Below, piece after piece: positions 1 to 9,542 of a DNA stretch of 64,000 nt. Where the stretch lies: positions 4,650,001 to 4,714,000 of the forward strand of contig NZ_CP027858.1 in assembly GCF_005519465.1 (NCBI RefSeq), written 5' to 3'. How positions within the stretch are numbered: position 1 is the first letter of the stretch; every line of letters starts with the position of its first letter. This DNA is from Streptomyces clavuligerus. GTDB lineage: Bacteria; Actinomycetota; Actinomycetes; Streptomycetales; Streptomycetaceae. The notes under the pieces are model-generated. The model was not told the DNA's origin. It was given only the letters and a program-made list of their open reading frames with translations, and made no database searches. The position numbers were made by a program, and so were the translations under genes.

Positions 1-355
1 CTGCGCCTCCACGCTGATCGGTGAGTTCTTCGTGATCGGCTTCGCCGGTCTGGTCGCGATGAAGGACCCGGACCTGACCATGGGCACGGTCTGGACGGTC
101 TGCGGGGTCGCCATGGTCCTGTCGGTCCTGCTGTGCGGGACGCTCTCCCGGCCGGGCGGGGTCCAGCTCGGCTGGGTGCTCCAGATCGGCCTGGTCCTGA
201 GCGGTTTCGTGGTCCCGGTGATGTTCTTCCTCGGCGCCTGCTTCGCCGGTCTGTGGTGGGCCTCCGTCCACTACGGCGGCAAGATCGACGCGGCGAAGGC
301 CCGCTGGGCGGAGCAGCAGGCCGCCGATCAGGGCGCGGAGCAGGCAGCGGGATAG
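1..355 (+). CDS. DUF4233 membrane protein (5' partial)
   Basis: The frame is open from the window edge, so the true start lies upstream. The visible 117 residues hold about three hydrophobic segments (around the GEFFVIGFAGLVAM stretch, a VWTVCGVAMVLSVLL segment and an LQIGLVLSGFVVPVMFFLGA segment), then a short charged tail ending AEQQAADQGAEQ. This matches the DUF4233 family, which in actinomycetes usually sits between folC and ndk; ndk follows here at 581. The function is unknown. The 225-nt gap to ndk shows no further gene but contains a repeated GGAACG-type motif at about 420-505. Confidence 0.8.
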   Translation, partial: CASTLIGEFFVIGFAGLVAMKDPDLTMGTVWTVCGVAMVLSVLLCGTLSRPGGVQLGWVLQIGLVLSGFVVPVMFFLGACFAGLWWASVHYGGKIDAAKARWAEQQAADQGAEQAAG

Positions 356-580
356 GGGCGCCGTCCCCTCGTACACGGGTGCGCGCGTACCCGCATCCGG
401 GTGGCGGGCGCACCGGGTGGCGGAACGGGCCCCACCGGAACGACTCCCTCCCGGCGAGGTCCCTCCCGGAACGAGTCCGTACCGGAGAGGTCCGTACCGG
501 AACGGGGGCCGCGCCTGCCCCTGTGACGGCCCCCTGTAGCCTCGGCTCACCGCACACGTATGTCTGCAAGGAGCTGCCAC

Positions 581-994
581 ATGACCCAGCGCACCCTCGT
601 CCTGCTCAAGCCCGACGCCGTCCGGCGCGGGCTGATCGGCGAGATCATCGGCCGCATCGAGGCCAAGGCCGGCTGGACCATCGCCGCTCTGGAGCTGCGG
701 ACTCTCGGTCTTGAGACCCTGGAGCAGCACTACGGGGAGCACCGGGGCAAGCCCTTCTACGAGCCGCTGATGGCCTTCATGTCCTCCGGCCCGGTGGTCG
801 CGCTGGTCGTCGAGGGCGAGCGGGTCATCGAGGGCGTCCGGCAGCTCGCCGGGCCGACCGACCCCATCGCCGCCGCCCCCGGCTCCGTCCGTGGCGACTT
901 CGGCACCATCGTCCGGGAGAACCTGATCCACGCCTCGGACTCGGAGGAGTCCGCCATTCGGGAACTGAAGATTTTCTTTCCGGGACTCTCCTGA
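581..994 (+). CDS. ndk: Nucleoside-diphosphate kinase
   Basis: A 137-residue NDK of normal length. It transfers the gamma phosphate of ATP to (d)NDPs through a phosphohistidine, balancing NTP and dNTP pools in the cytosol. Seen: the N-terminal [11 protein letters not shown] signature, and the active-site histidine in the ENLIHASDS motif near the C-terminus. The start is ATG 581, preceded by AAGGAG at 568-573; an in-frame ATG at 560 would add seven unconserved residues and lacks this spacing. Monocistronic: a strong hairpin follows at 1027. Confidence 0.96.
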   Translation: MTQRTLVLLKPDAVRRGLIGEIIGRIEAKAGWTIAALELRTLGLETLEQHYGEHRGKPFYEPLMAFMSSGPVVALVVEGERVIEGVRQLAGPTDPIAAAPGSVRGDFGTIVRENLIHASDSEESAIRELKIFFPGLS

Positions 995-1026
995 CCTTCC
1001 CTCAGCCAAACAGCGCTCTTGACCTG

Positions 1027-1052
1027 GGGCGACCGAAGGAATTCGGTCGCCC
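1027..1052 (+). terminator. ndk terminator hairpin
   Basis: A perfect 11-bp stem (GGGCGACCGAA paired with TTCGGTCGCCC) closes a GGAA tetraloop, 33 nt after the ndk stop. There is no real U-tract, which is normal for streptomycete terminators. Confidence 0.75.
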
Positions 1053-1076
1053 TTCGGTATATGCGAACGCAATGCG

Positions 1077-1102
1077 GGAACGGATCGACGCAACACTTCG
1101 TC
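1077..1102 (+). promoter_or_regulatory. Candidate SigE-type (ECF) promoter of mreB
   Basis: GGAAC at 1077-1081 is followed after 16 nt by TCGTC at 1098-1102. GGAAC plus a CGTC-like -10 is the form used by cell-envelope-stress ECF sigma factors such as Streptomyces SigE. It lies about 130 nt upstream of mreB and downstream of the ndk terminator. The motif is seen; its use is inferred. Confidence 0.4.
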
Positions 1103-1234
1103 ACCTGTACAGAGGTGGACCACCGCGCCGTGCGCAGGGAAGCGGCATTACGATGGAACCCTCACGCCAGAGCACCCACCTCGCCATCCTGAAAAGCCGT
1201 CAACGCTCGATTTGGGAAGGCCAGACGCATCCTC

Positions 1235-2266
1235 ATGGGGAACAACATGTCGTTCATCGGCCGTGATATGGCTGTCGACCTCGGGACCGCCAACACGCTG
1301 GTGTACGTCAGGGGCCGCGGGATCGTTCTCAACGAGCCGTCCGTCGTCGCCATCAACACCAACACCGGCGGCATCCTGGCCGTCGGCTCCGAGGCGAAGA
1401 AGATGATCGGCCGGACCCCGGGCAACATCGTGGCCGTCCGGCCCCTGAAGGACGGCGTCATCGCCGACTTCGAGATCACCGAGCGGATGCTGCGCTACTT
1501 CATCCTCAAGATCCACAAGCGGCGCTATCTGGCCCGGCCGCGGGTCGTCGTCTGTGTGCCCTCGGGGATCACCGGAGTGGAGCGCCGCGCGGTCATCGAG
1601 GCGTCGACCCAGGCCGGAGCCCGTCAGGTGCACATCATCGAGGAGCCGATGGCCGCGGCGATCGGCTCCGGTCTCCCCGTCCACGAGGCCACCGGCAACA
1701 TGGTCGTGGACATCGGCGGCGGCACCACCGAGGTCGCCGTGATCTCGCTCGGCGGGATCGTCACCGCGCAGTCCATCCGGGTCGCCGGGGACGAGCTGGA
1801 CAACGCCATCATCCAGCACATCAAGAAGGAGTACTCCCTTCTTCTCGGCGAGCGGACCGCCGAGCAAATCAAGATCACCATTGGTTCGGCCTATGACCTG
1901 GACCAGGACGAGCACACCGAGATCCGCGGCCGTGACCTGGTCTCCGGACTGCCCAAGACCGTGGTCATCTCGGCGGCCGAGGTCCGCAAGGCCATCGAGG
2001 AGCCCGTCAATTCGATCGTCGACGCCGTCAAGACCACCCTCGACAAGTGCCCGCCGGAGCTGTCCGGCGATGTGATGGACCGGGGCATCGTCCTCACCGG
2101 CGGCGGCGCGCTGCTGCGCGGGCTGGACGAGCGGCTGCGCCGGGAGACCGGAATGCCGATCCATATCGCCGAGGACCCGCTGGACTCGGTGGCCCTCGGC
2201 TCGGGCAAGTGCGTGGAGGAGTTCGAGGCGCTCCAGCAGGTGCTGGACGCCCAGCCGCGCCGCTGA
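1235..2266 (+). CDS. mreB: Rod shape-determining actin homologue MreB
   Basis: A 343-residue MreB of full length. It is a membrane-associated actin-like filament former that in Streptomyces acts mainly in spore-wall synthesis rather than hyphal growth (established for S. coelicolor). Seen: the phosphate-1 loop DLGTANT near residues 15-21, the [11 protein letters not shown] phosphate-2 loop near residue 159, and the GGGALLRGL adenosine motif near the C-terminus. Two starts are possible: ATG 1235, or ATG 1247 (MSFIGRD), which has GGGGA 6 nt upstream. It heads the mreB-C-D-pbp2-rodA cluster; mreC follows after 157 nt. Confidence 0.97.
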   Translation: MGNNMSFIGRDMAVDLGTANTLVYVRGRGIVLNEPSVVAINTNTGGILAVGSEAKKMIGRTPGNIVAVRPLKDGVIADFEITERMLRYFILKIHKRRYLARPRVVVCVPSGITGVERRAVIEASTQAGARQVHIIEEPMAAAIGSGLPVHEATGNMVVDIGGGTTEVAVISLGGIVTAQSIRVAGDELDNAIIQHIKKEYSLLLGERTAEQIKITIGSAYDLDQDEHTEIRGRDLVSGLPKTVVISAAEVRKAIEEPVNSIVDAVKTTLDKCPPELSGDVMDRGIVLTGGGALLRGLDERLRRETGMPIHIAEDPLDSVALGSGKCVEEFEALQQVLDAQPRR

Positions 2267-2423
2267 CGGCGCCGCGGCCGGTCGAGAGCGGGGGGCGCGA
2301 TCCGTCCCCCTGGGTCCCTTCGGGTCCCGGGGGGAGCCCCTGTATGGGTGCCTGCCGGTCCATGCAGCTGATCGTTGATATACAGACATCTCCATTCCTA
2401 CGAGGAAGGCACGGCCGCCGCAC

Positions 2424-3542
2424 GTGAGGGACACACGAGAGAGCCGTCTGCTCCTGGTGCTGCTGATCGCCATCGCGTTCGCACTGATCACGGTGGACAT
2501 CCGCGGCGGACAGGACTCACCGCTCGACGGCGCCCGGCAGGCCGCCGCCACGGTCTTCGGACCGGTGCAGAACGGGGTCGCCACGGCCGTCGACCCGGTC
2601 GGCAACGCCATCGCCGCCGTCCGCGACTCGGGCGAGCGCCACGACCGTGTCCGCACCCTGGAACGGGAGAACGCCGAGCTGCGGACCAGACTCGGCAGCG
2701 ACGACCGCAACCGCAGCCGCGCCCGCGAGCTGGACCGCATCCTGCGGACCGCGGGGGCCGGCCAGTACGGCATCAAGGCGGCCGAGGTCGTCGCCATAGG
2801 AGCGGCCCAGGGCTTCTCCTGGACCGTCACCATCGACATCGGCTCCCGCGACGGCGTCAAGCGGGACATGACCGTGCTCAACGGGGACGGACTGGTCGGC
2901 CGGATCACCACCGTCGGCCCGCACACCGCGACCGTGCTGCTCGCCATCGACCCCGACTTCGCCGTCGGCACCCGGCTGGAGAAGAGCGACGAGCTGGGCT
3001 TCGCCAACGGCCAGGGCGACCGCCCGCTCTCCGTGCAGCTCCTCAACGGCAAGCACAAGGTGAAGAAGGGCGACCGGCTCGTCACCTTCGGCTCCCAGGC
3101 CGACCGGCCCTTCGTCCCCGGCGTCCCGATCGGCGAGGTCGTCCGGGTCGACCCCTCCCGCGGCGATCTGACCCGGACCATCTACGTGGAGCCGTACGCC
3201 GGTTTCAGCAAACTCGACGTCGTCGGTGTGGTGGTGCAGGCGCCGCGGACCGACCCCCGGGACGTCGTACTGCCGCCGAAGCCCGAGAAGCCCCGGCCCG
3301 CGCCGACGGTCACGGTGACCGTCACCCCGGGCGCGACCGGCGGGCCCGACGGGGCCGAGGGCACGGACGGGACCGACGGAGCCACGGAGACCGACGGCAC
3401 CGATAGCACCGACGGCACCGACGGCACCGATGTCCAGGGCGACCGCCGCCCACTGGACTCCCCGGCGCCCCGCCTCTCCCCGGACCCGCGGGGCAGCGCG
3501 TCCCCCCGGAGCGACGACCAGAACACCCAGCAGCAGCACTAG
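2424..3542 (+). CDS. mreC: Rod shape-determining protein MreC
   Basis: A 372-residue MreC with a GTG start at 2424 and GAGGAAGG about 14 nt upstream. It is the extracytoplasmic scaffold of the elongation/spore-wall complex. Order: a single TM helix at about residues 9-24, a coiled coil at about 75-105 (heptads with LERENAELRTRL), the MreC beta-barrel domain to about residue 275, then a low-complexity C-terminus. The tail contains Thr-Asp-Gly repeats (3361-3430) and a Pro/Ser-rich end, absent from model MreC proteins. S. coelicolor MreC is reported to be phosphorylated by Ser/Thr kinases; the Thr-rich tail is an obvious place to look, which is inference. Confidence 0.96.
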   Translation: MRDTRESRLLLVLLIAIAFALITVDIRGGQDSPLDGARQAAATVFGPVQNGVATAVDPVGNAIAAVRDSGERHDRVRTLERENAELRTRLGSDDRNRSRARELDRILRTAGAGQYGIKAAEVVAIGAAQGFSWTVTIDIGSRDGVKRDMTVLNGDGLVGRITTVGPHTATVLLAIDPDFAVGTRLEKSDELGFANGQGDRPLSVQLLNGKHKVKKGDRLVTFGSQADRPFVPGVPIGEVVRVDPSRGDLTRTIYVEPYAGFSKLDVVGVVVQAPRTDPRDVVLPPKPEKPRPAPTVTVTVTPGATGGPDGAEGTDGTDGATETDGTDSTDGTDGTDVQGDRRPLDSPAPRLSPDPRGSASPRSDDQNTQQQH

Positions 3543-3555
3543 GAGCTGAGCCGCC

Positions 3556-4215
3556 ATGCGCTTCAACCGGATGCTTCTCTCCGCCACCCTCGCCGTGGTC
3601 GCGCTCGTCCTCCAGGTCTCCGTCCTCGCCCGCCTCCAGCTCCCCGGAGCCGTCCCCGATCTGGTGCTGCTCACCGTCCTCGGGCTGGCGCTCGTCTACG
3701 GCCATGTCACCGGCGCCCTCGTCGGCTTCGGCGCGGGACTCCTCTCCGACCTCGCGCCCCCCGCCGACCACGCGGTGGGCCGCTACGCCCTGGTCCTCTG
3801 CGTCATCGGCTATCTCGCCGGTCTCGCCCGCCCCGAGAGCGGACGGCTGAAGTCCGCCACCGTCCCCATGCTGGTGGTCGTCGCGGCGGCCATCGGCTCC
3901 ACCCTGCTGTACGCGCTGGTCGGGACCCTGGTCGGGGACACCGCCCCCGGCGGCGTCGGCTCGCTGCTCCTCACCGCCGTCATCTACGACCTGCTGCTCG
4001 CGCCCTTCACCGTTCCCCTCATCATGGCGCTGGCCCGGCGGGCCGACAGCGATCCGCTCACCGAGGACCGCGGCGCGTCCGGCGACGTCTCCTCCGGCTG
4101 GCTCGCCTCCGGCACCGGGCTGCGCATCGGCAGCCAGCGCGGCGGTATGCGGATGAGGTCCGCCCGCGGCCGGGTCTCCCGCGCCGGACGCCTCAGGGGA
4201 GCCAAGCGACTGTGA
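3556..4215 (+). CDS. mreD: Rod shape-determining protein MreD
   Basis: A 219-residue polytopic membrane protein with about five hydrophobic segments covering residues 5-170 and an Arg-rich cytoplasmic tail. MreD partners MreC and the PBP/RodA synthase. The ATG at 3556 has AGGAG at 3541-3545, overlapping the mreC stop. The gene overlaps the PBP start by 4 nt (GTGA), so translation is probably coupled. The basic C-terminal tail (residues about 190-219) is longer than in firmicute MreD. Confidence 0.93.
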   Translation: MRFNRMLLSATLAVVALVLQVSVLARLQLPGAVPDLVLLTVLGLALVYGHVTGALVGFGAGLLSDLAPPADHAVGRYALVLCVIGYLAGLARPESGRLKSATVPMLVVVAAAIGSTLLYALVGTLVGDTAPGGVGSLLLTAVIYDLLLAPFTVPLIMALARRADSDPLTEDRGASGDVSSGWLASGTGLRIGSQRGGMRMRSARGRVSRAGRLRGAKRL

Positions 4216-6533
4216 GCGCCATCCCGGAGACCGGACGCACCCCACGGGTCCAGATCCGGCTTGTCGTCCTCCAGGTACTGATCTTCTCCCTCTTCCTCAC
4301 CCTCGGCGGACGCCTCTGGTACCTCCAGGTCCGCAACGGCGACGACTACTCCGACCAGGCCAAGAACAACGGCGTCCAGCGGGTGGTGCAGCCCGCCGTG
4401 CGCGGCTCCATCCTCGACGCCCGGGGCGTGGCCCTCGCCGACAACGAGACCCGGCTCGTCGTCTCCGCCTCCCGCACCCGGCTGATGAAGATGGGCGACG
4501 GCGGCCGGGTGGTGCTCGGGCGGCTCGCCGACGTCCTCGGGATGAAGGCCCAGGAGGTACGGGACAAGGTCCGGCTCTGCGACGCCAAGACCCCCAAGCC
4601 CTGCTGGAACGGCTCCCCGTACCAGCCGATCCCCGTCACCGACGACGCCACCACCCAGCAGGCCCTCCAGATCCGCGAGCGGGCCGAGGACTTCCCCGGC
4701 ATCACCGCCGAACCGGCGGCCGTCCGCCGCTACACCGCCCCCGGCAAGGCCAGGACCGCGCAGGTGCTCGGCTATCTCTCCCCCGTCACCGATCTGGAGA
4801 TCGAGGAGGCGAAGGAGACCGAGTCGCCCTTCCTCCGCTCCGACCAGGTCGGCCGCTCCGGTCTGGAGCGCACCTACGACAAGGCGCTCCGCGGCAAGGC
4901 CGGGATCACCCGTTACGAGGTGGACAACCTCGGCCGGGTCATCGGCGAGGCCGAGCACGACCAGGCGGTGGCCGGGGCCCATCTCGTCACCTCCATCGAC
5001 GCCCGGGTGCAGGCCGTCGCCGAGTACGAGCTGGACGCGGCGATGAAGGCGGCCCGCAAGGAGATCGACAAGAACGTCACCGGGGTGAACTACAAGGCCG
5101 ACGCGGGGGCCGTCGTGGTGCTGGAGAGCCGTACCGGCCGGGTGGTCGCGATGGCCTCGCTGCCCACGTACGACCCCAATGTCTGGGTCGGCGGCATCTC
5201 CGGCGGGGACTACCAGCGGCTCACCGACAAGAAGTCCAACTACCCGCTGATCAACCGGGCCATCCAGAGCGGCGCGGCGCCCGGCTCGATCTTCAAGGTG
5301 GTCTCGTCGACGGCCGCCGTCAACGCGGGCTACCCCTTCGACGGCAACTACCCCTGCCCCTCCTCCCTCTCCTTCGGCGGCCGGGAGTTCAAGAACTTCG
5401 AGTCCCGCGGCTACGGCAGCATCAGCCTCGGCCGGGCCCTTGAGGTCTCCTGCGACACCGTCTACTACGGGCTCGCCCACCGGGAGTGGCTGAAGGACGG
5501 CGGCATCAAGCCGAAGAAGAACCCGGGGGACTGGTTCTACCGGACCGCCCACCAGTTCGGCCTGGGCGAGCGGACCGGCATCGACCTCCCCAACGAGATC
5601 CGCGGCCGGGTCCCCGACCGCCAGTGGAAGCAGAGCTACTGGGAGCAGATGAAGGAGAGCTGGTGCCGGGAGGGGAAGAAGGGCGGCGACTACGTGGAGC
5701 AGATCGCGTACGAGAACTGCCTCGAAGGCAACCGTATGCGCGCCGGTGACGCCGTCAACTACTCCATCGGGCAGGGCGACATCCTCGTCACCCCGGTGCA
5801 GATGGCCACCATCTACGCCGCGATCTCCAACGGCGGCACCCTCCACGACCCCACCGTGGGCAAGGCCGTCGTCAGCGCCGACGGCAGGACGGTCGAGGAG
5901 ATCAAGCCCCGGCCGCACGGCAGGCTCCCCATGGACCCCGCCACCGCCAAGAAGATCGACAAGGCGCTCGCCGGGGTCGCCACCGTCGGCTCCGCGGCCT
6001 GGCGCTTCGGCGGCTGGCCGCACGACCGCATCCCCATGCACGCCAAGACCGGCACCGCCGAGGTCTACGGCAAGCAGACGACGTCCTGGTTCGCCACCTA
6101 CACCCGGGACTACACGATCGTGATGACGATCTCCCAGGGCGGCACCGGATCGGGCGCCTCCGGACCGGCCGTGCGCAAGATCTACGAGGCCCTCTACGGG
6201 CTGGACGAGAAGGGGAACCAGGACCTCGGCCGGGCGCTGCTGCCCGTGCCGCAGAAGACCCTGCCGAAGATCCAGCCCGACGGCTCGATCGACGCGCCCG
6301 AGGTCCGCCCCTACCAGCCGCCCAAACCCCCGGCGGAGGGCGAGGACGGACAGCCCGCGGGCACCACCCGGCCGGGCACCACCCGGCCCGGCGCGAGTCC
6401 GCCCGTCGTGAGCCCGCCCGCGGTGAGACCGCCCGCCACCGCACCGCCCCGCACCACCCCGCCGGACACCCGACGGCAGCCGGGGACCACCCAGAGGAAT
6501 CAGCTCGCGGGCCCGCCCGTGGGGAGGGACTGA
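4212..6533 (+). CDS. mrdA: Class B penicillin-binding protein 2 (transpeptidase)
   Basis: 773 residues; it crosslinks peptidoglycan together with RodA. Order: short N-terminus, TM anchor at about 16-38, PBP dimerisation domain, transpeptidase domain, Pro/Thr-rich tail. The catalytic SxxK is Ser359-Ile-Phe-Lys362 (GAAPGSIFK), the second motif is Ser413-Cys-Asp, and the third is Lys612-Thr-Gly-Thr. The last 90 or so residues are almost only Pro, Thr, Gly and Arg, typical of an unstructured periplasmic tail. The GTG start overlaps mreD by 4 nt. In S. coelicolor the mre-cluster PBP2 belongs to the spore-wall complex. Confidence 0.96.
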   Translation: MSAIPETGRTPRVQIRLVVLQVLIFSLFLTLGGRLWYLQVRNGDDYSDQAKNNGVQRVVQPAVRGSILDARGVALADNETRLVVSASRTRLMKMGDGGRVVLGRLADVLGMKAQEVRDKVRLCDAKTPKPCWNGSPYQPIPVTDDATTQQALQIRERAEDFPGITAEPAAVRRYTAPGKARTAQVLGYLSPVTDLEIEEAKETESPFLRSDQVGRSGLERTYDKALRGKAGITRYEVDNLGRVIGEAEHDQAVAGAHLVTSIDARVQAVAEYELDAAMKAARKEIDKNVTGVNYKADAGAVVVLESRTGRVVAMASLPTYDPNVWVGGISGGDYQRLTDKKSNYPLINRAIQSGAAPGSIFKVVSSTAAVNAGYPFDGNYPCPSSLSFGGREFKNFESRGYGSISLGRALEVSCDTVYYGLAHREWLKDGGIKPKKNPGDWFYRTAHQFGLGERTGIDLPNEIRGRVPDRQWKQSYWEQMKESWCREGKKGGDYVEQIAYENCLEGNRMRAGDAVNYSIGQGDILVTPVQMATIYAAISNGGTLHDPTVGKAVVSADGRTVEEIKPRPHGRLPMDPATAKKIDKALAGVATVGSAAWRFGGWPHDRIPMHAKTGTAEVYGKQTTSWFATYTRDYTIVMTISQGGTGSGASGPAVRKIYEALYGLDEKGNQDLGRALLPVPQKTLPKIQPDGSIDAPEVRPYQPPKPPAEGEDGQPAGTTRPGTTRPGASPPVVSPPAVRPPATAPPRTTPPDTRRQPGTTQRNQLAGPPVGRD

Positions 6534-6538
6534 ACCCC

Positions 6539-7744
6539 ATGGCCGGACACACCAGCGGCTTCTCCGTCTCCGGATACGGGCCGCGGCGCGGCGGCGTCTG
6601 GCAGCGGCTCTCCGCCCGCGACTCCGTCGTACGCCGACTCGACTGGCCCCTGCTGCTCTGCGCGCTCGCCCTCTCCGGCATCGGCGCCCTGCTCGTCTGG
6701 TCGGCGACCCGCAACCGCACCGAGCTGAACCAGGGCGACCCCTACTACTTCCTGCTGCGCCATCTGCTCAACACCGGCATCGGCATCACCCTGATGATCG
6801 CCACCATCTGGCTCGGCCACCGCACCCTGCGCGGCGCCGTCCCGGTGCTCTACGGCATCTCGATCGTGCTGATCCTGCTGGTGCTCACCCCGCTCGGCGC
6901 GACCATCAACGGGGCGCACGCCTGGATCGTGGTCGGCGGCGGCTTCTCCCTCCAGCCCTCCGAGTTCGTCAAGATCACCATCATTCTCGGGATGGCGATG
7001 CTGCTCGCCGCCCGCGTCGACGCGGGCGACCAGGAGCATCCCGACCACCGCACGGTCGCCAAGGCCCTCGGCCTGGCCGTGCTGCCGATGCTCATCGTCA
7101 TGCGGATGCCGGACCTCGGCTCGGTGATGGTCATGGTCGTCATCGTGCTCGGCGTGCTGATGGCCTCCGGCGCGCCCAACCGCTGGATTCTCGGACTGAT
7201 CGGCGGCGGGGTCGCCGGAGCGGTGCTGGTCGCCGCGCTGGGACTGCTGGACCAGTACCAGATCAACCGGTTCGCGGCCTTCGCCAACCCCTCGCTCGAC
7301 CCCACGGGCGCCGGGTACAACACCAACCAGGCCCGGATCGCCATCGGCTCCGGCGGACTGCTGGGCACCGGCCTCTTCAAGGGCTCCCAGACCACCGGAC
7401 AGTTCGTCCCCGAGCAGCAGACCGACTTCGTCTTCACCGTCGCGGGCGAGGAGCTGGGCTTCGTCGGCGGGGCGCTCATCCTCGTCCTCCTCGGCGTCGT
7501 CCTCTGGCGCGCCTGCGGGATCGCCCGGGACACCACCGAGCTGTACGGCACGATCGTGGCCACCGGGATCGTCGCCTGGTTCGCGTTCCAGTCGTTCGAG
7601 AACATCGGGATGACGCTCGGGATCATGCCGGTCGCTGGGCTGCCGCTGCCCTTCGTCTCCTACGGCGGGTCCTCGATGTTCGCGGTCTGGGTGGCGATCG
7701 GACTGCTCCAGTCCATCCGGGTGCAACGGCCGATATCGGCATAG
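6539..7744 (+). CDS. rodA: SEDS glycosyltransferase RodA
   Basis: A 401-residue SEDS-family membrane protein with about ten hydrophobic helices. SEDS proteins polymerise lipid II glycan strands and pair with a class B PBP, here the gene only 5 nt upstream. Seen: the conserved extracytoplasmic stretch QQTDFVFTVAGEELGFVGG and the C-terminal GLPLPFVSYGGSSM motif. The hydrophilic N-terminal extension (about 35 residues) is usual for actinobacterial SEDS proteins. A very strong terminator follows, closing the mre operon. Confidence 0.95.
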   Translation: MAGHTSGFSVSGYGPRRGGVWQRLSARDSVVRRLDWPLLLCALALSGIGALLVWSATRNRTELNQGDPYYFLLRHLLNTGIGITLMIATIWLGHRTLRGAVPVLYGISIVLILLVLTPLGATINGAHAWIVVGGGFSLQPSEFVKITIILGMAMLLAARVDAGDQEHPDHRTVAKALGLAVLPMLIVMRMPDLGSVMVMVVIVLGVLMASGAPNRWILGLIGGGVAGAVLVAALGLLDQYQINRFAAFANPSLDPTGAGYNTNQARIAIGSGGLLGTGLFKGSQTTGQFVPEQQTDFVFTVAGEELGFVGGALILVLLGVVLWRACGIARDTTELYGTIVATGIVAWFAFQSFENIGMTLGIMPVAGLPLPFVSYGGSSMFAVWVAIGLLQSIRVQRPISA

Positions 7745-7755
7745 CGGCAGACAGC

Positions 7756-7796
7756 GGATACCGCCGCCCCGGCCCTGCTCCGGGGCGGCGGTATCC
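7756..7796 (+). terminator. mre-operon terminator
   Basis: A perfect 17-bp stem (7756-7772 with 7780-7796) and a 7-nt loop, starting 12 nt after the rodA stop. It is one of the strongest hairpins in the window. Confidence 0.85.
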
Positions 7797-7853
7797 GGAC
7801 CGGAAGGATCTCCGGGTCTGCCGGGAGCGCGCGGAGCGGACTAGATTCGGTGC

Positions 7854-9416
7854 ATGGCGGAGACGAAGCGCGAGATCGAGCGGAAATACGAAGCCACCCC
7901 CGACGCCGAGCTGCCGGACCTGACCCGGGTGCCCGCAGTCGCCGCGGCCGAGGACCGCGGCACGGCCGAACTGGACGCCGTCTACTACGACACCCCGGAT
8001 CTGCGGCTCGCCGCCGCCTCCCTCACCCTCCGGCGGCGAACGGGCGGCGACGACGCGGGCTGGCATCTCAAACTGCCCGTCGCCCCCGGGGTACGGGACG
8101 AGATCCACGCCCCGCTCTCCGGCACCGTCCCCCGGGTCCTCGCGGGCCTGGTCCGCGCCCGCACCCGGGGCGCCCCGCTCACCCCCGTGATCCGGCTCCG
8201 CTCCACCCGCCGGCTCACCCTCCTGACCGGCGCCGGAGGGACCCCGCTCGCGGAGCTGAGCCGGGACGCCGTCCGCGCCGAACGGCTCCCGCGGGCCAAC
8301 GGCTCCGACACCCCGCAGGCCCCCGCCGACGGCACCCCGGCGGAGGGCCGCGCCGCCTGGGACGAGATCGAGGTCGAACTCGCCGAGGGCGCCGACCCCC
8401 GGCTCCTCGACCGGATCGCGAAGAAGCTCCGCAAGGCCGGGCTGCGCCCCGCCGACCTCCCCTCCAAACTGGCCCGCGCCCTGGCCGAGACCGGGGTGCC
8501 CGTCCCCGCGCCCCGCGAACACGCCCCGCCGCACACCGCGGGCGACTACGTCCTCGCCTATCTGCGGGAACAGGTCGACGCCCTGCTCGCCCACGACCCC
8601 GGGGTCCGCCGCGACCTCCCCGACGCCGTCCACCAGACCCGTGTCGCCACCCGCCGCCTGCGCAGTGCCTTCCGCACCTACCGCCGCATCCTCGACCGCA
8701 CCGTCACCGACCCCGTCGGCGAGGAGCTGAAGTGGCTCGCCGCCGAGCTGGGCCACGCCCGCGACCAGGAGGTGCTGACCGAGCGGCTGCGCGGCCGGAT
8801 CGTCGAACTGCCCCGCACCCTGCTGCTCGGCCCCGTCCGCGGCCGGCTGCGCATCTGGTCCGGCTCCCACGGCTCGGGCGCCCGCCGCAAGGCCCTCGTC
8901 ACCCTCGACAGCAAGCGCTATCTGGCCCTGCTGGACTCCCTGGACGCGCTGCTCGCCGATCCGCCGCTGCTGAAGGCCGCCGGGGGCGCCCCGGAGCGGG
9001 AGATCCCCCGGGCGCTGCTGAAGGACTGGGACCGGCTCGCGGAACGCGTCGGCCACGCCCTGGCACTGGAGCCGGGCCCCGAGCGCGACCTCGCGCTGCA
9101 CGACGCCCGCAAGGCCGCCAAGCGCGCCCGCTACGCCGGAGAGGCCGCAGGCCCCGCGCTCGGACGGCCCGCGAAACGGTTCGCCAGACGGATGAAGGCC
9201 GTACAGACCGTGCTCGGCGACCACCAGGACAGCGTCGTCGCCCGGGACGCGCTGCGGAGCATCGCCGTCCAGGCGCACCAGGCGGGCGAGTCCGCGTTCA
9301 CCTGGGGGCTGCTCCACGGCCAGGAGCAGCGCTCGGCGTCCGACCGCGAGCGGGAGCTGCCCGGGGTCTGGGAGCAGGCGTCGGCGGACGAGATCCGGGC
9401 TCTGCTCGACGGCTGA
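7854..9416 (+). CDS. CYTH and CHAD domain protein
   Basis: 520 residues. The N-terminal CYTH (triphosphate tunnel) domain covers about 1-205 and carries the diagnostic ExExK as Glu7-Ile-Glu9-Arg-Lys11, the metal/triphosphate-binding signature. The C-terminal CHAD domain (about 225-515) is helical and rich in conserved His and Arg (VHQTRVATRRLRSAFR; HDARKAAKRARYA), a polyphosphate-binding fold. CYTH-CHAD fusions are linked to polyphosphate or triphosphate metabolism, but the reaction here is unassigned. ATG 7854 lies 6 nt after TAGATT (7842-7847), so the transcript is probably leaderless. Confidence 0.9.
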   Translation: MAETKREIERKYEATPDAELPDLTRVPAVAAAEDRGTAELDAVYYDTPDLRLAAASLTLRRRTGGDDAGWHLKLPVAPGVRDEIHAPLSGTVPRVLAGLVRARTRGAPLTPVIRLRSTRRLTLLTGAGGTPLAELSRDAVRAERLPRANGSDTPQAPADGTPAEGRAAWDEIEVELAEGADPRLLDRIAKKLRKAGLRPADLPSKLARALAETGVPVPAPREHAPPHTAGDYVLAYLREQVDALLAHDPGVRRDLPDAVHQTRVATRRLRSAFRTYRRILDRTVTDPVGEELKWLAAELGHARDQEVLTERLRGRIVELPRTLLLGPVRGRLRIWSGSHGSGARRKALVTLDSKRYLALLDSLDALLADPPLLKAAGGAPEREIPRALLKDWDRLAERVGHALALEPGPERDLALHDARKAAKRARYAGEAAGPALGRPAKRFARRMKAVQTVLGDHQDSVVARDALRSIAVQAHQAGESAFTWGLLHGQEQRSASDRERELPGVWEQASADEIRALLDG

Positions 9417-9542
9417 CCCGTGCCGCGCCGGGCCGGTGGGGACCCGCGCCGGGCCGTACGGGGCCGGGTCCGGACGGCCCGGCGCGGCCCATCGGCGGGT
9501 TACGCTTGGGGATCACCCCCTGCCCGCCCACGAAGGTCCGAG

